Assembly: GCF_004027225.2 (NCBI RefSeq)
Contig: NC_044302.2
Location: 72,474,993-72,538,992, forward strand
Reading direction: 5' to 3'
DNA length: 64,000 bases
DNA from: Strigops habroptila
Taxonomy: Eukaryota > Chordata > Aves > Psittaciformes > Psittacidae
The notes beneath the pieces are model-generated. The model ran no database searches, was not told the origin of the DNA, and saw only the letters and a list, made by a program, of their open reading frames with translations. Below, piece by piece: positions 14,160 to 26,452 of this stretch. The position numbers were made by a program, and so were the translations under genes. Position 1 is the first letter of the stretch. Each line of letters begins with the position of its first letter.

Positions 14160-14620
14160 CTTTAGCTGCCCTGGCCAGTCTTATCAGTGACCGCCCATCT
14201 GCCCATGGGCTCAGAAGCCCCCTTTATGCTCATGTCCAGTCACCCAAGCCTTGCCTGAGCTGAGCTGTAGGTAGGTCTGTGCCCAGCCCTGTCCACTGAT
14301 GTCCTGACTTAACTGCTTTTTCCTGGCTGAACCATGGCCCCTGCTGTAGATTGTCCTCTCTCCAGGCCTGGCTGAGTGTGCCTAACCTGATAACCCTGGG
14401 TGGGTCTTGGACCTGGCCCATCACCTTGGCTGGTGAGGAGTTGTTGAGAGATTGTGCCACCAGCCCTGCTCCTGCTTAGGCATCATGGGGCTGTGCCACA
14501 CTGGTGAGGGCATGGTGCCGAGGTTGCCCTGGAACTCCTGGTTTGTAGCTCCTCGAGGCAGCCCTGCTCTTGCAGCTCACTGACACTTGGTTTGCCTTGC
14601 AGGGAGGGTAAAACTAGGTA
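14160..14620. repeat. GC-richer unclassified block
   Basis: About 460 bp of clearly higher GC than its surroundings, with many CCTG/CAGG words. It looks like an old dispersed repeat or LTR body, but I cannot assign a family and see no clear ends. The minus-strand frame within it (14230-14460) matches nothing I know. Confidence 0.25.
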
Positions 14621-17600
14621 TATGGGATTGGTGGTGAAACCTCAAGAGGTTTGGCTTTTGTTCCTCTGATGTCCTTCAGTCTGCTTTTATTAAGACACGT
14701 GATTGCCTTCTCCATCAATAAAATAATACGAGGGTGTTTATACATGCTTGGAAAACACTCACCGGTTCTCAGGAGATAACTGTGTTGATGCTTTGCTGGC
14801 TTACAAAACCATGAAGTCAGCTAATTAAATTCCTTTCTTGGGAATTTCTGTGCTTCTTATGAAACAGATCAGTTGACAAATAGCAAAATTCAGTACAAAA
14901 AAGTAGTCCCTTTTGTTAGTCTTCTTAAGTGAACTTATAGCCAGGATAGAAAAAGGGGTCAAAATAGGCCGCCTTGTTCCTTCTGAGAGAGAGTTGTCTG
15001 AGTCCGAAAGCAGTTACTCCTACTTTTTCAGTTATTTTGCTGCTGCTTTTTACAGCAACTGTTTCCAAAGTTACAAGTTCAAATAAACATGTGACTGTGA
15101 TGCTGGGGTCTATGGCCTGCTGTTTGGATAGACACTTTATGGAAGCAGTAAGTGCTTCCCTGCATTCAAGTATATTTGCTGTGGTACAATCTGCTGTACT
15201 TCAGCGGGCTTGTGTAAACATATCACATCTGCTTATACAAAGCAGCTTGCAGCACTGAGATCTCCAGTTACCAGGTTTTGGAGGAAAACAAGCACAACCT
15301 TATCCTGTTGTCTCAACAAAAAGCCGGTGGAGGAACCTCTCTTTTCATGAAGAAATGTGAACCTTTAAAAGACAGTTAAAACACTAATAAAAAGAAAAGT
15401 TCAACTTAAATCTACCAAAGTGGAAAATTTCAAAGAATTAGGCTGAAAATACAAGCTGGATTCCCTAGCTCGCTCCAGTTTTGTTTCTTAGCTCCCTGTG
15501 AGTTTTTTGATTTAATTAACCATCTAAAGAGGTTCAGGGACATTCATAGTCACAAGAAGGGGTTTAAACCAGGTTGTGTCACTTTTGCCCCTGCAGACTT
15601 GGCATTGAAACAATTTGTTTCAATGCTTTTGTAGCTACTCTTCACACAACATACCATGGCACAAAGCCCAATTCTGCCATGTTGTGCTTCTGTTAGCTGG
15701 GCAGTGCCTGCACAATGGGAGCAGCAGGCTGGGCAGTAACTTATACCTGTGCCCTGTACGAGTGCTCCCACTGTTAGACAGCTATGAAGTGAAAGGCTGG
15801 CATGGAGCAAGCCTGAGCATCTACCTACACATGAATCGCAGCGGTTGCCAGGTAGGACTGAAGAGTGGTTTACCTTGTTCCTTATTCCTGCTGTGAGGCT
15901 TCTGGTTTCTAAACCTGCAGCAGGCCCCTCTGGTAAAGCATTTACTTCATGATGCTGCAAGATAAGGTCAGTTTCTCATGACAAGTAAGCTTTCGATGTA
16001 TAGCGAAAGAGTGCATATGTTGTTCTCCTGGGAAGACCCCAGATTTTAACAAGTGTCTGGTCAGCCACGAAGGGCAAAACTTTTTTATTAAAACAGACTT
16101 TTTTTCTCTTTTTTTTTTTTTTAATATATAGGCCTAAGCAGTCGAATCTCTGAGTAGGAACTCAGTAGTGGATAGCTGTTTATTTGAGGGGATTATGAAG
16201 CAAAATTAATATAGGCAACACTTAATATGTGGGAAACAGTGTCTCAAAAATTGTAACTCCAGGAAAGCTGGTGCCCTCACAGGTATAGACCTCATCATGT
16301 AGTAAAAAGGATTTCTGTGATCTTTCAGACAGGAGTGCAGAATCGGAGAAGGTCTCATGATTTACCATGTCCAGAACCCTGATGTCAGAAGACCCAAGCC
16401 ATAAATCCCTTCCATAAACTAACAGAACTCTAGCTGGAAATAAGTCTGGGTTTTTCTCTACTACTTTCACTGAAAAGCTGCTTCTGAACCTCCCTACCTT
16501 AAAGCTCTCAGGCAGCCTAATCTCAACATTGCATTTAGCAGAGTGCCAATTTTATACCTTTGTTTCTATGCCACTATTGACATTTAAATAAATCCTTTCC
16601 ATCCTGGTGGACAATTCATTCAATAGCCTAAGTGAGATACTTTTCTTAACAGCAACACTGTCTTCCCTCTCAGGCAGGCAGGCAGGCAAAATCCAGGAGT
16701 ACTTAAATACTACAACTATGCAGGAAACGGGCTCGGAAACAGAAAGCTTAACTATCTCAGTTAAGATCTTGTTCTGAAATAACATGTCAAGGAGCAAGTG
16801 TTACGTGTAGCCCAGAGCTGGAGCTAAGTTGTGCTGCAGTAACTGACAGGGTACCTGAGGCAGATCAATTAAAGAATGAAGCTGAAAAATAATGCAGATC
16901 AACAAAGGATTCACAACTTATTTTAAGACTTAATGCAGAGAAGATGCATAGGTTGATGACTTTCGACTTGAGAAAATCGTGGGCCTTCTCTACATGGGAC
17001 TGTGAGTCCATCTGTCTAGGTAATTTTGCTAATCATTTCCTCCCAGTGGCGATGACTGGGGCTCTAATCTGTTCTCTTGTAGCACCTGTCATACACATTT
17101 TCAGCTTTGGAAAACTGAACAGCTTTGTAGAGAAGAAGTTTGAGGCTTGTTATAGAGAGTCTGAAGAATTCTTCATAAATCGTAACATAATGGCAATTAA
17201 AACAACTGATCCAGTGGTCTCTTCTGAAGTTAAACTGTTAAATCTGTCATCAGCAGAATGTATGGGAAGGTGGAAAAAGTTTCCATTCACAGCATATACT
17301 AATCTTCATCCAGCTCTGTGAAATTTAGACTCTCATGTAAATAAGCTTCTCAGCTGGGAATTCACCAGATTCTCTGTCTCTAAGTTTGCTGAAGCAGATT
17401 CTGCTCCTGGCTTTGAGCATTTAACTAGTCTGGAAGCAGGCTCTATCTCTGACATCTTCCCCAGTGTCTCACAAGGTCTACATTCTGTGGTTTACATTTT
17501 ACTTAATAACTCTTTAGGAGCATGATGTATGTGCATGTCAAACACAGAGAAAATCAAAGCCTTTGTGTGGAGGTCTGAATATGTTGCCTTTGCTCAATAA

Positions 17601-20555
17601 ATTTACAGCTGTTTTGCTGCCTGTTTTCTTACCAGTCGAAGAGCTCCATGGACTAGGGTTGCAGTATTTTGGAGATGTACAGAAGCATCCCTAAGCAGTT
17701 CATGGCTTTTTCTATGAACCAGAAAATTCTTTGAGCCCACAGGGCTTCATCTGACTTTACTATTCTCACAAAAATTCTGGGTCCCTCTTGAAACAAAAAT
17801 TGTTCATCTTCTCCTTTCCCTTTTCCCACCAAAAGCTTCTCTGTTCTCAGTGACATTGTTAGGTGTGTATGTCTCTTCTCCGATATTTGTCTGCTTTTTC
17901 TGCCAGCTTTTACTTTACCATTCAGAGAATACAAAGTAGAAAAAGTTATTTCACCATTTGTCAGCTTTGAATTTTGGTGTAACTGTTAGCAAGCTGGAGC
18001 ATTGTTGGGATGACAGTTGTCTATTTTAGATCTCGAAAGAGTATATTCATTATCTCATCTGAAAAAAAGGTTGGATTTCATATGCAAATGCAGTCATCCA
18101 GTAGCACAACATGCTAGCAACATTTACCTTGCAACTGGAACTCTAAATTTCTGACGAGAGAGATTCCACCCCTCACCACAGGAGGCCCTGTCTTCACCAG
18201 CTGATACTCATGTAATCATCTTGCCCCACTGTTTGAAAAACACGTGTGTGTAGGGAATGCACTTAAACCCACTCTTCAAATTTCTACTGCATATTGGTTG
18301 TTTTATTTCCTTATGTAAATACAGACTTTGCATGAAAGAAGTTTCACTTCTCACTTGGAAAAGCCCATTAAGGAAAGAGGGTTGTGAGTAAACAAGCTAA
18401 CTTCAACTGAATCCTTACCTTTCTACAGTACACCAACAGGCTATTGCTTGTGATGTTCTAATTGGGACAAACACAGGGAGATGAATAGAGGAAGTACATG
18501 TCAGAAAAGATAACGGGCATGCAGGGTATTCACCATGCCACTCTAAAATGCCAGTTGAGAGTGTAAGTAAGTTTTAAAGTCAATCCCTACAAACTAATCT
18601 TTGTGTTACATCTAAAAATATTTAATATTTTATGATCTAACAATATCAGCTCTTGACTCACTGTAAGCTTCAAAACTGTTAAAAAAACCAACCAAACCCT
18701 TCAAACATTTTACAGGCAGTTTATCTGTATCTGAAACTCTTACTTCAGCTGTTTCAAGATAACAGCATATAAAACATTAGCTGAAGCAGAAAGAAGAGAG
18801 ACTCATAATATCACACACCTATCACATGCTCAATGGTTTACAGTAAAGAACAACTCATGCATGAATTCATAGACACATGTAGACTGGCCAAGGTGCTGAC
18901 AAGCTAACTTTTGCACACTAAGATGTGACAATCAATCATCCTGATTTATTTTAATTGTAGTTTATAAGTGATAGGTGGTAAAAGTAGAAACTTATAAACC
19001 AAGATACATTTCTAGGTACTCTTGTGGTTGTTGCAGTAAGTAGTCCCATTGCTCCTTTCATACAAAATGGAGTGGCTAGGCCATGGGATTATTGTGCAAA
19101 GCTGAGCTGCCTCTGCCTGCAGGTGCCATGTGAAACCTTTCGGTGTACAGACCGTTAAAAGGGAAAGCAAAGCAGTGTTTGCTATGCCTATAAAATGGGC
19201 AGGAAGTACTGCCCACACCTCTTCTTCCCTGCCCATGCCAAGGCAACATTTACTCAGCAGCATAAGATAGCATCAGGATGACTTTCAATTCAGTAAAGAA
19301 CAATAACTACTATAATCTGATGTCGAAGGCTGTGATGTCCTATTTGTGTTCATCCACATAAATTCAGTTTTAATTACTTCTGTTTCATGATTACATGAAA
19401 AAAAGAAGTAGAAAAATGTAAAATTAATTCCTTCCAGGCACACAGTCCGATTTTTCACCATGGCTGATAGAAGGGGCTCATAGCTCCCCGTGAAGTACAA
19501 ATCTGGCATGGGGAGAAATTGCTTGACCTTATGTACTGACCTTTAAGTATTGCTAGATGGTGCAAGCCAGTGCAGACCCCACGCTGCTGTTGCATCTTGC
19601 TACAGCAAGCTTGCCTCAAGCTAACCAATGCCTCAAGAAGCTGCTTCTGATTCTCTGACATCTACCTGATTTGCCATGTCAGCAAGGACATAGCAAGTCT
19701 GGTGCAGATTTGTCTCAGCTGAATCCAGTGGCTACAAATGTATATTTATATACATAGGTATTAAAGTAGAGGTGATGACAGAGAGAGATCATGTTTTTTC
19801 TTCCACAACTAAAATCAACAGCAGCCCTGCTGTTTAAAATTGGCTCTCCGGGTGAAACAGAAGAGGGTGTGAATGCTGTCTTTCTGGCCTCATAGCAGCA
19901 CAGTAGGTCCAAATCGCTGCGACGTGGCACTGGAGAAGCAGCTCCGATCTAAATCCAGAGCAAGTGCTATAAAGAAAACCTTAACATTACTGACAGGATA
20001 TTTTTCCGTGAAAAAGATAGCACTCTTCCAAGAGTAAGATAATGACAAAAGTAGTTTCCATGTGAACACCTTTCTTCAATCTTGTTACCTCTATCCTGGG
20101 AGAAAACACAGCTGACCAGAGCCAGTGTTCTTTGAAAACAATAATACAAATCCTACCCAGTGTCCTTGACTAACTACATGATGAATATCTACGATGCAAG
20201 GTTGTTTCCTGTTTGGTGTTTTTTGAAAACTGGTACTGTAGAAGCTACGCCCTGCAAGCAGCATATCTGGAGTTGACTGAGCCATTTTTAGGCATTCCAG
20301 TAACAGGAAGTAAACCAGATGAGTGCCTGGCGTGGAAAAGACTCATCTTTTCCTCTGAAAAAAGTTACAAATACGGTTGAAAAATAAACAGTGTCTGAGC
20401 TTCATTTTCACTTTTGCTTCCAAATTCCTTCTAAAGATAATTCTATTGAGTAATCAGTTCAACTGTAGCATAGCATCACAGTTCATGGCTTTTTACCTGA
20501 CTTACTTAGCGGGGATTCACGTAGACTGTGCATTAAAATGCTTTCCTATGACATA

Positions 20556-21806
20556 ATATTCAAGAATCACCTCCTACAAGCTCAGGAGCGATGCATCCCA
20601 ACAAAGAGGAAGTCAGACAGGAACACCAGAAGGCCTGTGTGGATGAAAGGAAAACCCAGAAACTACAGGTCAGTCAGTCTCACCTCAGTGCCTGGCAACG
20701 TCATGGAGCAGATTCTCCTGGAAACTATGCTAAGGTACATGGACAATAAGGGGTGATTGGTGACAGCCAACATGGCTTCATTGTGGGTAAACTGTGCCTG
20801 ACATATTTGGTGGCCTTCTACGATGGGGCCATGGCACTGGTTGGTAAGGGAAGAATGACTGACACTATCTACCTGGACTAGTGCAAAGCATTTTATACGG
20901 TCCCAGACAACATCCTTGTCTCTAAACTGGAGCGGTATGGGTGTGATGCATGGTGGATGAGGAACTGGATGGATGGTCACGCTTAAAGAGTGCAAGTGGA
21001 GGTCAGTGACGAGTGGTGTTCCTCAGGGGACGGTGTTAGGACTGGCACTGTTCAACATCTTTGTCAGCAACATGGACAGTGGGACTGATGCACCCTCAGC
21101 AAGTTTGCCGATGACACCAAGCTGTGTGGTGCCATCGACACTGGAGAGAAGGGATGCCATCCAGAGGGACCTGGACAAGCTGCAGAGGTGGCCAATGCCA
21201 GCCTCATGAAGCTCAACAAAGTGAAGTGCAAGGTCCTGCATGTGGGTCAGGGCAATCCCAGGCACAAATATAGGCTGGGCAGAGACTGTATTGAGAGCAG
21301 CCCTGAGGAGAAGGACTTGGGGATGTTGGTTAATGAGAAGCTCAACATGACCCCACAGTGAGCGCTTGAGCCCAGAAACCAACTGTGTGCTGGGCTGCAT
21401 CCAAAGGAGCGTGACCAGCAGGTCAGGGGAGGTGATCCTGCCCCTCTGCTCTGCTCTCATGAGACCCCACCTGCAGTACTGCATCCAGCTCTGGGGCCCC
21501 CAACACAAGGAGGACGTGGACCTGCTCGAGCGAGTCCAGAGGAGGCAACAAAGATGATCAGGGGCCTGGAGCACTTCTGCTGTGGAGACAGGCTGAGAGA
21601 GTTGGGCTTGTTCAGTCTGGAGAAGGCTACGGGGAGACCGTGAAGCAGCTTCCAGTGCCTCAAGTGGACAACAATAATTCTGGAGAGGGACTTTTTAAAA
21701 GGGCCTGTAATGACAGGACAAGGGAGAATGGCTTTAAACTGAAAGAGGGGAGATTTAGATTAGACATAAGGAAGAAATTCTTCACTATGAGTGTGGTGGG
21801 ACACAA
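20556..21806 (+). mobile_element. CR1 LINE, internally deleted, 3' truncated
   Basis: The plus strand reads as CR1 ORF2 with decay. It begins in the region between endonuclease and reverse transcriptase ([11 protein letters not shown]). At about 20650 it jumps directly into reverse-transcriptase sequence ([13 protein letters not shown]), so several hundred bases of a full CR1 are missing there. It then runs through the RT and C-terminal part ([16 protein letters not shown]) to a point near the normal 3' region (RLDIRKKFFTM). Several stops and frame breaks show it is dead. It stops before the usual CR1 3' end, with no ATTCTATGA-type terminal repeat. CR1 copies normally keep the 3' end and lose the 5' end, so this edge suggests a later deletion. 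Confidence 0.85.
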
Positions 21807-24800
21807 AAGTTCCTTGGGCAACAATAAGCCCAAAAGCAAAGTGTATCAGAGGCACTCAGATAACCTCTGCACAATGGTAAACCACATTTCATGACAGCAT
21901 AATTCTCAGTAACTTCAAGATCTGTAGACGCATAGCTTTCCATTGCTGCAGTGCCAATAAATCCCCATGAGTTCACTGTTCATCTTAAAGCTAAAGTGCT
22001 GTAACTTTCCTTTGAAGTTCCCAAAACCAGATACAAAGTGCAAATTATGGCATGTGAGATGAAGAGTTTTCAAGGACTCACACTGTCTTTTGAGGCTTTG
22101 ACAGTTGACAAGTATAAAGCCTCAGTTTGAGAGTTAAAATCATCTCCTTAAAGAAAGAAAATGGAATAGTATTATTTTAAAAATAAACTAAGCAAATGAA
22201 TAGCCTGATTGTAAAGAGAGAAAGCCCTATTTTCATTTTATGCAAGCTTTTCTCTGCCATGCTGAAGTTACAGTGGCTCCTCAACACTGCCAGTAATTAC
22301 AGACATGCTATTGCAATCTTTTCAGAGGGAAGAATTCTCTCTCTCTGTCTAATCTGTGGTCCAAATTCTGAATTTTCTATTGCATCAAAGCTATCACTGA
22401 CTATCAGCCATGTAAATGAGACAACAAAACTGAAATCTGGTTAGATAGCATCCAGGGAAATGCTTGTCAGTAAAATCTGTGCATCTGAATAAAAGTTTGC
22501 AGAACTGGGACTTCAGTGGTGAGGTCAAATGTCCTACGTCTCCAGTGCTGATACAGCTTGAGCTATAAGTTAAGATGATAACATGAACAATCATTGTTCC
22601 TGTAACCAGGGCCATGTGGGTCATTTCCAAGGATCTCTGGTAAAGTATCTGTGGCTTTTATGTTCAACTGTCTACTCATCATGGAAAAAAGGTTCTTTCC
22701 AGTGTTTCTTAAAAATATATGATGCTGAGAAACGGAAGTGTTTGTCATATGACTTACTACATGTTGCTTCTTTATGCAAGCAACATGCACTAAGTTCATT
22801 TTCGATCATTAAAATGAAGAAGTAAAACAAAACCACAAAAAGCAGTCACCTCTCCTTTAATTTCTTCATTTCAGTAATAGAGGAGGCATTTCAGCGCAGA
22901 GGAGGCTAGGGCCTTCAAAGTGAAAAATTCTCCAACAGGAGTACAAAAAGCCATGGGAAGCTACACTAAGCTCAGGCAAATAGCACTGGAATTATGTCCA
23001 GACATGCACCAGCACTGTTGTCCAGATTACTGATTGCTTTGGGCTTTTGTTCATTTGCACATGGCATATTTCCACTGAAGTTTCACACCATCATGTGAAA
23101 ATGAGAAGGGAACTTTGATTGCAGCAAGGGCTGGCTTCTGAAAGGTGAAAGTGTTTTTATGAAAGTGTCGTTTTGACTGTAACATCTTCTGATGGCAGTG
23201 GATTGGACAGCTACACTTAAGAAGCAAACACTACAATCTGAGATGCTATGGGAATCGGTGAATTCATGCGCTCTCCATCCAATCCCTAGTTTTCATTTCA
23301 CCCATGGAAGTTATGTTTTAAGCTGGCGACTTCTTGGTGTATTTTTTTTTAGCAGAGAGAAACACAGGTGGATTTTCAAGTAAATCCTGTCCTTAAAAGT
23401 TGCCTATGTGTCCAGAAACTGCTATGTATTGTTTCTTTAGGCTGCTTAGTCAGCTGCATCACAGTTTTGCTCCAGTTTTGCTCCTTGAGAGAGAATCTTT
23501 CATATTCCTGAAGCACATCAGGCAGCTTCGGGGCTGGCCTCAATACGCTGTGTAAGGGTCTACCTGACAGCTGAATACCAGTGTACCTAACACTGGCCCC
23601 AGCCTCTCTGCTGACAATACATTAACCTATCAGACCTTAGGTAACAAAACTGGTTTATATAAGTAGGTGTTTTAGGGGCTTTCTTATCATGTTGCATTAT
23701 AGTTTTCTGTGGTGGTTTCTTTTTTTCAATTCAGTTTTAGAACAGGACAGTTGTATGTATCTGATGCTTTTCTAGGCATTACCTTCCCTCTGCAATATAA
23801 AAATTCCTGGATGTCTAGGAAAATCACGTACTCATAAGAAGAGAATTGCCCCAGTGGATGATGTAATATTGCAGATTAATGAGGTGTCATTTTATTTGTT
23901 GTTAAAAACTGTGGCCTGAGCCAAAAGAGTAACAGACTATTGCCACAGAAACAGCCAGCTTTCTGTGTGTATCCTACTCAGCCAAGGCTACTAGAACTGC
24001 AGTTAGTATACAGAGGTGTATACCAAGCTATGTATGCAAGCTATCTCTACCTCAGTGAAAGGGAACAAACATTTTTAGATTTTTGCATCACCTGTAAGAA
24101 AATCCTAGCATTAGATACTGCATTTTTAGAAAAATGAAGAAAATTCATATTTAAATTCAAAACCAGCCTCTATTGTGATGTGACATTATTTAAGTTTCCG
24201 TCTACAGATTTATAAAGATTTTAGCTGTAAGAAAGAAAAAGCTGTAAGTATAAATATAGAAAACCCTATGACATACTGTTCTCATCTTTCAGGTTAGTGT
24301 TCAGTTTTCTTTTCCCATTCTGTTAAATGTAAATATGTACAAATTTAGCTTAAACATTTCTATATTTGAAAGAAAAAATCTTAGATTAAAATGAGCTTTG
24401 AACACATGTAAGTCTATTTTTAACTCATACCAACTTCTCTACAGTTCTTTTCGTTTACAGATTTTGAATCAAATTCTAAAGTCATTAAGAGCAAAGACTT
24501 TCATTTCATTTCATGACAATAAATACATTTGTCTGAGTTTATTGGAGCCTATTCATCTGTAAGAAAAGACTAGAATAATAGCCTGTTTCCTTTATTACTT
24601 TTCCACTAATGCACTTGCAAACAAGGAAAGAAACACTGTTTGTAATAGCCCAGTACAGCATACCATTTTAGTTATAGAGGCTTAATGGAGATCAGAAATA
24701 AAAGTTCTCTATCATATGCTGTAGCTACAATGTCCTTGTAGCCATGAAGAAAACCACCATTCAAACTAAGTTTTTTCAGCCCTCTTTACTCAAGCCAAAG

Positions 24801-25066
24801 CTTGTTTGTGTTCTTTACAGAATAGTAGCTGGTCAGATTAAAAAAATTTATCTTCCCCTATACCTTGTCTTACAAAAGTAACAAGCTGAGGAAAATAAAA
24901 CCGAACTCAAATGATCCAAGATGTCATTTTAGACCAGAGCGCATTTAGAAATAAAGTATGACCCAAGTCACACAAGTGTGCCTAAAGGTACAAATATTTC
25001 CAAAAAGTTGTTTGCAGGAAAAGTAAAGAATAAGTGAAAAGATCCACTATCTGAAATAAAATGTAC
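21807..25066. other. 3' flank of PDCD1LG2 pseudogene
   Basis: AT-rich sequence downstream (on the minus strand) of the PDCD1LG2 transmembrane exon. Remnants of the cytoplasmic exons and 3' UTR would be expected here, but I could not recognise them. No mobile element or RNA gene is evident. Confidence 0.4.
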
Positions 25067-25207
25067 CTTTTTGGGGTTGACTATTCTTGAATGATTTTCT
25101 CTTTTGAAATATTATTAGTGCAGAGGGAAAGACAGCTACCATCACACACGTGGGGATGATAAAGAAGATCAGGGATTTTTGTCCGCTATATTGTGGACTC
25201 ACTAAAG
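25067..25207 (-). pseudogene. PDCD1LG2: PDCD1LG2 pseudogene, transmembrane exon
   Basis: On the minus strand an acceptor (pyrimidine tract then TTGACAG) is followed by an open 141-nt exon encoding a stretch SPQYSGQKS, a hydrophobic segment LIFFIIPTCVMVAVFPSAL, a basic stop-transfer QKRKSFK and an end at a GT donor (GTACAT). Human PD-L2 has the same layout, with a membrane segment containing FIPFC. The phase (2 nt in, 1 nt out) is the one expected for this family. Alone this exon is undamaged; it is called pseudogene because the two Ig exons upstream are broken. The signal-peptide exon and cytoplasmic exons were not found. Confidence 0.75.
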
Positions 25208-25757
25208 CTGTCAAAAACACAACAAGAAAGTAAATTTGTAACTTGCAAAACAGGCATCATCTATGTTCTCATTCTGCAGAGTTTTGCTCTGACTGAACAA
25301 AAGATTCTTAAAATTTTTCAGCATAGTGTTTTACACTCATTTTATGAATACTTTATTCTCCAATATTACTGTGAGAATCTTTATAAAAAATGAGTCAAAT
25401 CTCGCATTCGGATGGCATTTGAGTGAACACTACTGCGATTTATCGGTATCCCATTAGAAGAACAATTAACTAGGAGTCTAGATAAGGGAAGACACCTGTG
25501 CAGATTAAAGCACTTCCTCTGCACTGGCAGTCAAATAATGGAGCTACAGTAAAATTTAAATATACAGAAAAATGATAGACTAGCTTGTTAGAGTGCAAGC
25601 TAGCTGAGGCTTCAAAGGTGTAAATAATACTGACTTGCTTCTTTTTCAGGGCATCAATAATACATTGCTTTCTAGAACTGAATTCCAGGAATGGGTCACA
25701 GGACATGATGTACGTTCAAATACTCTCTGTCTTGTACAAGTTCAAGGTGATACAAAC

Positions 25758-26040
25758 CCAAAGTGGAAATGTGAAATGAAGTTTCTCCATTCAGTTCTTT
25801 ATTCCAGAACACGCAGCTGTAGTTCTCTCTCATATTTGGTGTGAATGCCAGGATGCTGGTGACATCATAGAGGCCGTCTGCGTTCAGCGTATAGGTGGTA
25901 TTTTGCAGAAACACTGATATTGAAGTTCTTCTCATTTTGCCAGAAAACATCTGCCAGAGGAAAGGCTTTTGATAGAAACAAACTTGTCTTCATCTGGTTT
26001 TCTCATTAGTTGAGTGTTTATTCTCTTGTAGGATGGTTGC
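25758..26040 (-). pseudogene. PDCD1LG2: PDCD1LG2 pseudogene, IgC exon
   Basis: The homology to the PD-L2 IgC domain is spread over three reading frames. The first segment reads PSYKRINTQLMRKPDED, like the human SYRKINTHIL linker. The second reads KAFPLADVFWQNEKNFNISV, like GYPLAEVSW. The third reads ANTTYTLNADGLYDVTS and then NYSCVFWNKEL, like human EGLYQVTS and FSCVFWN. Between segments one and two about 8 nt are missing relative to human spacing (near 25965-25978), and the B-strand Ig cysteine is gone. Between segments two and three there is one extra A in an A4 run (25901-25904). In the first frame a stop (TGA) follows within the exon. The native acceptor AG is not seen, because CR1 sequence starts directly at the exon edge. 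The end fits a weak GTTTGT donor in phase 1. Confidence 0.85.
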
Positions 26041-26452
26041 ATATGAAGAAGTGACAGGCTGAGAGAGTTGGACTTGTTCGGCCTGGAGAAGAGGAAACCA
26101 GGGAGACCTTAGAGCATCTTCCAGTGCCTAAAGGAGACCTATAAAAAGTCTGGAGAGGGACTTTTTACAAGGGCCTGTAGTGACAGGGCAAGGGGAAACG
26201 GCTTTAAACTAGCAGAGGGGAGATTTAGATTAGATATGAAGAAATTCTTCACCATGAGAGTGGTGAGACACTCACACAGGTTGCCCAGAGAAGCAGTGGC
26301 TGCCCGATCCCTGCCAGCATTCAAGGCCAGGGTGGACAGGGCGTGGAGTAACCTGGTCTAGTGGAAGGTGTCCCTGCCCATGGCAGGGAGGTTGGAACTA
26401 GTGATCTTTAAGGTCCCTTCCAACCTGAACGATTCTACGATGATTCTATGAA
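26041..26452 (+). mobile_element. CR1 LINE 3' end
   Basis: A 5'-truncated CR1 copy in the plus orientation, antisense to the pseudogene. It starts near GACAGGCTGAGAGAGTT, includes the CR1 C-terminal/3' UTR words (CACCATGAGAGTGGTGAGAC, then CTTCCAACCTGAACGATTC) and ends with the characteristic ATTCTATGA. Its left edge touches the PDCD1LG2 IgC exon. The exact first base is blurred by a few bases of similarity (TATGAAGA) between target and element. Confidence 0.9.

Larger units (their letters stand above)
3601..20555. other. intergenic: RIC1 to PDCD1LG2 pseudogene
   Basis: This is AT-rich sequence of about 17 kb between the RIC1 promoter and the first CR1 copy. I recognise no protein family in either strand and no RNA gene. 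It holds only short simple repeats: T20 at 6786-6805, (AT)7 at 8139-8152 and G12 at 12347-12358, plus a GC-richer block near 14.2-14.6 kb listed separately. The short open frames read as chance. Confidence 0.6.

Noticed and set aside
14230-14460. 76-codon minus-strand frame in the GC-richer block
   Set aside because: No family match or conserved pattern; open by composition.
16944-17321. 125-codon plus-strand frame at 16.9-17.3 kb
   Set aside because: The longest frame in an AT-rich area, but no domain, signal peptide or splice pattern supports it.
20538-21557. Short frames within the 20.6-21.8 kb CR1 copy as host genes
   Set aside because: They are pieces of CR1 ORF2 and its reverse strand.
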